Positions 57,887 to 64,000 of a DNA stretch of 64,000 nt are shown one piece after another. The first letter of the stretch is position 1; each line of letters opens with the position of its first letter. The position numbers and the translations under genes were made by a program. The DNA is from Aphrophora alni (lineage: Eukaryota > Arthropoda > Insecta > Hemiptera > Aphrophoridae), in the NCBI GenBank assembly GCA_963513935.1, contig OY740770.1, positions 93,280,511-93,344,510 of the forward strand. Direction: 5' to 3'. The notes beneath the pieces are model-generated. The model did not search any database. It saw nothing but the letters and a program-made list of their open reading frames with translations, and was not told the origin of the DNA.

Positions 57887-59057
57887 TAATATTATTAATA
57901 CTATTCTACACTTAATAACTAATAATAATTTATATACTATAGATGCTTCTAGAATTCTTGATAAATCAGCACAATCAATTACAGTTCTCTATTTGTGTGA
58001 CATAATTTCTTATAAAAATTATTATATTTCCTAAATCTTAACAAAGCCTCACTATTAAATTCACAACTTTTAAGAGAGAATAGATTAAAGAGGTGTGTAA
58101 TATCATGTTTTAATATTTCAGTTATCAAAGTTAATATAATATTTATTTGGCTCCACCTCACATGAAAATTCAAATAATATTTGTGTTAGGACTAGTCTCT
58201 TGTTATATAACACAAGACATAACAGGCTAATTACTAAAACTAGAATGTTAGACAATAGCTGAAGTTCTGCTTAGTTTCATCTGATTGTTAAAACTATGTT
58301 TACTTGGTATTAAGCAATATCATATAAGGTATGATATCATTAATATAGATAAAATGTACTTAGACTTTAATTTTTTCCTGAATTAGATCAGATTTGCTTC
58401 CAATTTCCTATTGTTTTCTTAGTCCCCAAAATAGTTCTCAAATTTTCAAATTTTTCTTGGATTTCGCAGAAATTTTGATTAAATTTCAACACCATTAAAG
58501 GTAAGTTTACAGAAGTCTGCTCTACAGATGTCAATAAAATTTTCATAGAATGTGGAGGTTAACAACAAAACCAATGGGTTAAATTGCAAATAAAAGAAAA
58601 TTACAGTTAAAGAGGAATAGTAAAAATTAATATTTACCTTTACTGCAGTAATTAAAAATTGAATTTAAATTAATATACAACTTACGCCTGGGGCTGTTTT
58701 TGATATACGTGAAGTAAGTATGTGCTCTATTGGAATGTGGCAGTTGCCTTTTGTCAAATTCTCAAAAAGTTTTGATTAAATAAGAACAATTACAAGGCTC
58801 TTTAGAGCAAAGTTGTTTATACATCTCAATAAGTACCACATGAAAGTACATATTATATAAAACAAGTTTCAATGTAATAATTACAAGACGATAAGAGAAA
58901 AAAAGGTGTTCTATTTAGAAATACAATAGCATTTGGTCCTGCCAAGTACCCAATGAAGTTTTGATTTACCTGTTTTTTGTTTAGTTTAAATTATGTGCGT
59001 GAGACAGTTTGTCAGAATTTATTAAAAATAAATATCTACTAAATAAAAGTTGCATAC
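57887..59057. other. JMJD6 intron sequence, no element recognised
   Basis: No gene, repeat end or RNA identified. A 64-codon minus frame at 57979 has no recognisable motif. Confidence 0.4.
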
Positions 59058-59210
59058 CTCACCAAAACTGCTGTCAAATATATATAATGGACTGTCATCT
59101 TGTGTAACTGCCATGTAGTCGATGAAATACTTCATTTTCATTTTAACACTGTAACCTTGATTGTCCTCACCACATTTAAATTTCTGATTTCTGTATTTTT
59201 TCCCTAACCT
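59058..59210 (-). CDS. JMJD6: JMJD6 exon, 5'-most in this window
   Basis: From acceptor TTTTTCAG|AGG to donor GAG|GTATGC, 51 codons: [33 protein letters not shown], then [14 protein letters not shown]. This is the N-terminal part of the JmjC fold (human [20 protein letters not shown]). The codons before the acceptor on the same frame (IYLYTICLF) are intronic. The exon upstream is outside the window. Confidence 0.95.
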
Positions 59211-61404
59211 CTGAAAAACATTTTTTAAAACAATGAACAAGCAAATAGTATATAAATATATCACATATTAAACATAATAGATCATTTTGTTCTTGGCAAA
59301 GCTTGTAATTAACATAGGCCTATGTTAATATTTTTTAATTTTAACTATTAGAATCCACAAAATATGGCAATGTATATAGTGTCATATGATGTTAGTCTTT
59401 GTGTACTAAAAGAATGGTTTGACAAAAACCCTTGTGAGGTCGAAATTGAGGTAACCTAGCGACAATTATTCTTTTTTATTTATATTCAATTTAGCCAGCA
59501 CGCTGATGTGCCAAATTTATAATAAAATAATTGATGTCTATATCTCCTTTTCAGAAACAAAAGTTGCCCCACGTTGTGAGCTAAATTATAGTAAAAAAAA
59601 AAAAAAAAAAAAAAATTGTTAATACTATAAATGACTGACTGCTTTTTGATTTATAAAATCAATGTTTAATCACTGTTGTTCAATTATCTATTTAAGTACA
59701 AAATTTCTCTTTTGAGAATTAGCTTTAAATGGAATTATTTTTACAAATATATATTATCTTCTCTGGATATATTTAATATACAATTAATACTGATATCTAA
59801 ATTTTTCAATCAAAAATCTTTCTCTCGGGTTAAGAATAACTGGCTGTTAAATAGGCAATCACTTAAATCTATACTTAAAACTATACAAATTGGATTATTA
59901 AAATTAATTTCTATTAGGTTGAAAAATTCAAATGTTCAAAAAAAATTTATGTTTAATTGGTTTTATATGAGATTTTATTTATTCTATTCACTTTTATTTA
60001 TTCAAAGTTAATTATAATCTTGGATATATGTAACGAAATTAGCTGGATATTACCTTAATGTTGGTGACTGTATTTTAATTACTGTTCATTGGTTGTACTA
60101 TTGAAAAATAATATTACTCTTGCATGTGTTAGTTATATTACTACAAGGTAAGTACAATATGTTCATTGTTTCTTTATTCTCTTTTATGAAATTTAATAAC
60201 ATTTAGCAAATACACCTTCACTAGGTGGATACAAAATTATAAGTGCTTAAAAGGAACCCTACCAAAAATTCAAAAAAATATGGCACTCTACAATTAACTC
60301 ATGGCCATTACTATAATCATGTTGAATATCCTATGCCCAACAGGCACACTTTTTTGGGTCACGTACACATTATTTTCCAAAATGTGTTTCACTGTTCTTA
60401 ACTGTATATTTTACATATTTTAAACTGTTTATTAACATATCCAACTTCAAATTACTTATTATTGTTTCTTTTAAACTCGGGAATGTCCATTTTAATATCT
60501 CATATAGAATGTATTTTAGTCGACGTTATTTCAACTCGATCACTCCGGCGCTTATTCCTCGTCTACCATTTAGCCTTCCATAGTCAGAGTTTATTTAATC
60601 ATTTCAATCACACTTGTTATTGGTTATGTTACAAGTTACAACCTTCTTTTAATATTCTAACACTAATTACTTATTTAAATTATACACAATGCTTTTAAAA
60701 CAATTCTTAATATTATTTACACTAAACATGATTGACTTTACATCGTTAGAACAATGAAAACATTCTTACCGCTAACTTTAGGTTTGTGGATAAAATTTGG
60801 TTGTATTATTTATTTGTTTTGAAAATAGGTAAGTTTAGTTTAATTTAGCTTTAACTGGTTATAATATGTGAATTTAATGTTATTTAATTATTATTTTTAA
60901 ATCCCGAAATACTTAAATTTTCATTTATATGAATTCTTATCCAAATACGAATTTTGAGGTTATATTTACTTACTAGGCTTTATCTTTGAATCTCATATTT
61001 CATTGTTCTTTTAAACTTTTAAATCTCAGCCAGGACTCTTTACCTTTGAATTATTATTTATTTACCCTTCAATTGTATTAAAAATGTTACACTATCAGAT
61101 CACCAGAAAATAGAATAAACTTTAATTAGCTATGGTAATTATAGGTGTGATCAAGAAGTAGGACTTAATAATGAATAAATGGTGTACTACTGTTTTCCTT
61201 TTACATACCATATAATGCACAAAAACCAACCAAAATGTTTAAAACCTTAGAACTGGCAAATGTTAATACCCCCTGCTGGCAGGCCATTTTAAGTACATTT
61301 TAAATACTTTTATAAAATTCATAAAAAACAGTAATCTTATCTGAAACTCAACTTCAAAAATACAATTTATTTTCAGAAAGATGTATAAAATGCATAGATG
61401 TTAA
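59211..61404. other. JMJD6 upstream intron sequence
   Basis: AT-rich. It holds a 23-bp poly-A (59593-59615). No JMJD6 N-terminal exon is recognisable on the minus strand. Frames at 59676 and 60462 have no recognisable motif. Confidence 0.45.
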
Positions 61405-61554
61405 AAAATTTTTTGGTAATTATATAGCAGAGCTGCCTCACTTCAAAATCAATTTTTAAAGGTTTTATTCGTCAAATAAATGTTGGAAAAATATTTTACT
61501 ATCGAAAAAAAGTGTCGGAAAGATGATTACATAACATAATTTCACAAGAAAATC

Positions 61555-61815
61555 TTAATCAGAGTCAAATTCTGCTGCAAATTCAGTAGATGAGGAATTT
61601 ATTGAATTTAAATGTATTTCACTCGTAATTCGCCATAAATGATGAAAACGATTATTATACTCATTGTACTTTCTCTTAAACATAAATTCGGCTATATGGC
61701 CATGGAAATGTTGTTTTGAATTTCCATATCGCGGCACATTTCCTCGCACCTCCCTCCATTGACGTTCAATTGTCTGCGTATGTGCTTCAGTGTACGCATA
61801 TGTAGGGCTGTATTA
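61555..61815 (-). pseudogene. ISXO2/Merlin-type transposase C-terminal fragment
   Basis: The minus-strand frame reads YTEAHTQTIERQWREVRGNV, then HIAEFMFKRKYNEYNNRFHH and an acidic tail ending at 61555. HTxtIEr.WRevR with AEFMFKRKY is the closing part of IS1016/ISXO2-like DDE transposases, including the last catalytic acidic residue. The catalytic part upstream is absent, probably lost by internal deletion. Confidence 0.75.
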
Positions 61816-61824
61816 TTATATGTC

Positions 61825-61845
61825 ACGAAAGGTTTGGCCAGGTTG

Positions 61846-61901
<56 letters not shown>

Positions 61902-61922
61902 CCACCTGGCCAAACCTTCCGT
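61825..61922. repeat. Palindrome with (TA)n centre
   Basis: ACGAAAGGTTTGGCCAGGT on the left and ACCTGGCCAAACCTTCCGT on the right flank about 55 bp of TA repeat (61846-61901). The whole can form a long hairpin. It may be a small TA-rich MITE inserted in the Merlin-like element or an expanded cruciform. Confidence 0.75.
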
Positions 61923-62359
61923 ACGTTTATTGAAGTGAATGTCATGAGTATGAAAGATAACACAGAGTTAATTTTTTCATGAAAAAACTACTTGTGTAAT
62001 TGTATTATGTAATCATCTTTCCGACACTTTTTTTCGATAATAAAATATTTTTCCAACATTTATTTGACGAATAAAACCCATAAAAATTGATTTTGAAGTG
62101 AGGCAGCTCTGCTATATAATTACCAAAATTTTTTTGTAAAATTAGTGGAGTTGTATGTTAGGGATTAAATGTTGCTGTTAGGAAAGCTAAAGTTGTATAT
62201 ATAATATACAATCTTGTTGAGCACTGTGGTGAAATTCACAATAATAATTTGAATTTGCCCCTAACCACAATCACTGGAACTTAATAAAACACAATTATCT
62301 GATTGATTGTTCTTTATTAATTATATCCACTTAATGCCCTGATGTACATTTCGATAAAT

Positions 62360-62637
62360 ACATTTCGGGAAAAATATTGACTAGATTTAAAGAACATTTA
62401 TCTCACATCAAATACGACAGGCCAGAAAAGTCTAGTGTAGCTGAACATATACTAGAAACAAATCATGATTTAGATTCGAATAACGTAAAATTAGTAAAGA
62501 ATGTAATCTCTAACAAGTTATTGAATAGTTACGAAAGCATTTTCATAGCAAAAGACAATGACGATAGGTTATTGAATGCAGATAAAGGACCTATCCCTAA
62601 TTCTTGTCTTTTCTCTTTGTTGAAACCAAAATATTAA
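62360..62637 (+). pseudogene. Second Penelope GIY-YIG fragment
   Basis: The frame reads TRFKEHLSHIKYDRPEKSSV, AEHILETNHDLDSNNVKLVK and SYESIFIAKDND before TAA at 62635. This is the RFKEH...SSvAeHi...H...ExxxI part of the Penelope-type GIY-YIG domain. The GIY-YIG start and the RT are missing. It differs strongly from the copy at 57308, so it is a separate lineage. Confidence 0.75.
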
Positions 62638-62844
62638 CTTTCACGATATTCTTAAGGAAATACAGATTTCAAATCATGTAAAATCAACTATGTATTTTAG
62701 TTATAAGATCAACACAGATATCAAGTTAGTTCTACAGTATTTATTTATGTAACAAGTGAAGTAGAATTTAAATATGTATTTTATTAATTGTAAAATATAT
62801 ATTAAGTATATCAATGTAACATATTATGTATTCAATTAGTTGTA

Positions 62845-62995
62845 AGATATGTATATATGTACATGTGTGTATGTGTATATGTATGTGTATGTGTTTGTAT
62901 GTGTATGTGTATGCATGTGTATATGTGTATGTTGATGTGTGTATGTATGTATATATGTGTATATATATATATGTTTATATATGTATATACACATG
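62845..62995. repeat. Cryptic (TGTATG/TATA)n microsatellite
   Basis: Irregular TGTATGTGTATATG repeats over about 150 bp, downstream of the Penelope fragment. The frame across it is not a gene. Confidence 0.85.
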
Positions 62996-64000
62996 GATAT
63001 TAACTTTCTTAGTAATCTAGGGAAAATACAGATGTAATAAATTAAGTAGTCACATTATTAAATTTTGTATTGTTAAGTTATAATGACTTTTGTAAGGAGT
63101 AGGCCACCTGTTCTCATCAGCTTTGTTAGAGGTACAGTTATCTTTCACCCCACTCCATAGGTCAAAGACATATAACAATAACTTGACAAAGGGCCAGCCC
63201 AAGCCCTTACTGGTCAACTGATATGTGGAGTGGGAGGGATTTTAGCCTACACTCAGGTTATCATAGTTTTAGGTTTAATTTTATTTTAGTAATAGATATT
63301 GTAACATTTTTTATTAAATAAACAATATGAATTGATGATGGGTTGAGGGATTTGTGGTCAAAAGTAAAGTGAGATCTTAGATGTATGTTATAGCCTAAAT
63401 GTAATAACTTCAAAATTCGTCCTACCCTAATAATTTAATTAACTTAAAGATTTTGGAAATTTTAAATGAATAATATAAAGCACAGTCATATTATAATAAC
63501 TACAGCTAATTTAAATAAAACTTACTTCCATTTCAAAAAACAATAATAACAGTAACTTTACTTATAACCTAAAATGATTGAATAAGAATATCCTTTTGTA
63601 ATTTATTTCATGTTTAGATAATTATTTTAAATTCAAATTCAATGTATATTGTGTATTAGTTAATTTAAATAACAAACTGGTTGAATATGATAAATTAGGT
63701 TAGTTTTAGTGTTTACAACGAATTATTACAATAAAGTGGAACAGTGCGAACTGGCGGCGAAAGTTAGAACTATTGTTGAAATCTAGGCAGTGATATATAA
63801 AAACATAAATATATAAAAAGTGAATGTGGATTAATTAAAACCTTTTTTAAAAACAATTTTAACTTCAGATATGTCTACAAATTAATAAATAATGTTAATA
63901 TACTATTTAAAATGACTATGGAAGGACATTTAAAAATATATATATTTGATATATTTGAATGCACGGCCATACGAAAGCCGATAGCGAAAAATATACCAGT
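62996..64000. other. Interval without recognisable genes
   Basis: It contains a moderately structured stretch at 63090-63250 (GGCCACCTGTTC...GGAGTGGGAGGG) that could be the 3' end of the Penelope relic. No JMJD6 exon is recognisable up to the right edge. Confidence 0.35.

Larger units (their letters stand above)
29425..59210 (-). other. JMJD6: JMJD6 gene, five 3'-terminal coding exons and introns
   Basis: Five exons on the minus strand join in frame: 59058-59210 (phase 0/0), 56638-56834 (0/2), 38358-38505 (1 base completing an Arg codon, ends phase 0), 32476-32664 (0/0), 29425-29601 (0, stop). All junctions are GT...AG. The product aligns closely with animal JMJD6, the nuclear JmjC Fe(II)/2-oxoglutarate lysyl hydroxylase and reported arginine demethylase that acts on splicing factors such as U2AF65 and on histones. 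About 115 N-terminal residues, judged from the 403-aa human protein, are missing and must be encoded beyond 64000; none of 59211-64000 resembles them. Introns of 2.9, 5.7, 18.1 and 2.2 kb carry at least fifteen recognisable mobile-element pieces. Confidence 0.93.
61415..62124 (-). mobile_element. Merlin/IS1016-like element, internally deleted, 710 bp
   Basis: Inverted repeats of about 120 bp, starting GGTAATTATATAGCAGAGCT, lie at 61415-61534 and 62005-62124 with only a few differences. The direct duplication AAAATTTTTT (61405-61414, 62125-62134) fits the 8-9-bp target duplication of Merlin elements. The interior keeps the C-terminal part of an ISXO2-type transposase. A palindrome around a (TA)n tract interrupts the gene. 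Confidence 0.75.

Noticed and set aside
60440..60570. Possible JMJD6 N-terminal exon (reads KRRSDRVEI on the minus strand)
   Set aside because: Stops on both sides and no similarity to the JMJD6 N-terminus or a splice pair in phase.
62826..63020. 64-codon frame rich in Tyr, Val, Cys
   Set aside because: Translation of a TG/TA microsatellite.
63090..63250. Possible ribozyme or RNA gene near the second Penelope relic
   Set aside because: A CTGATGA box can be read on the minus strand, but no matching GAAA box or stem follows.

Overview
This is an AT-rich, intron-rich eukaryotic nuclear window, almost certainly from an arthropod and most likely an insect. The mixture of Tigger/pogo, mariner, hAT-like, Merlin-like, TTAA-target, Helitron-like, Penelope and Jockey/CR1/R1-type LINE sequences would fit a repeat-rich genome such as a hemipteran. 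No species can be named from the sequence. There is no prokaryotic signature: no operons and no CRISPR.

One host gene is recognisable. JMJD6, a JmjC Fe(II)/2-oxoglutarate oxygenase, lies on the minus strand. Its last five coding exons (59058-59210, 56638-56834, 38358-38505, 32476-32664, 29425-29601) join in frame through canonical GT/AG sites into about 287 residues carrying the HxD...H iron triad and the C-terminal Ser-rich tail. The N-terminal exon or exons lie beyond the right edge. The gene covers at least 29.8 kb because its introns (2.9, 5.7, 18.1 and 2.2 kb) are packed with transposons.

Region by region. 1-2004: 3' part of a frameshifted DDE/RNase-H-like gene with a spliceable 80-bp intron, then a 5'-truncated Jockey-like LINE inserted with a target duplication. 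3973-8517: complete hAT-like element with an intact 766-aa transposase. 9558-13757: a (TA)n microsatellite that appears to have received a Helitron-like element (with another nested in it) and then a decayed Tigger element. 14172-21180: a TTAA-element fragment, two mariner-type pseudogenes, R1/Jockey-like LINE debris and a second decayed Tigger. 21748-28647: a young-looking LTR retrotransposon derivative with 823-bp LTRs, one coiled-coil gag-like ORF and no pol. 28930-64000: JMJD6 and the elements in its introns.

The most striking layout is around JMJD6 exon 38358-38505. Two TTAA-flanked elements of one family (35420-38256 and 38976-43538) lie in opposite orientation 101 bp and 470 bp from it, so a transcript could fold into a long hairpin with this exon in the loop. 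The right-hand copy sits exactly at a TTAA within a LINE and itself contains a complete Tigger element with an intact transposase, giving a readable three-layer insertion history. I see no multi-gene functional system; the novelty lies in the mobile elements and their relation to JMJD6.
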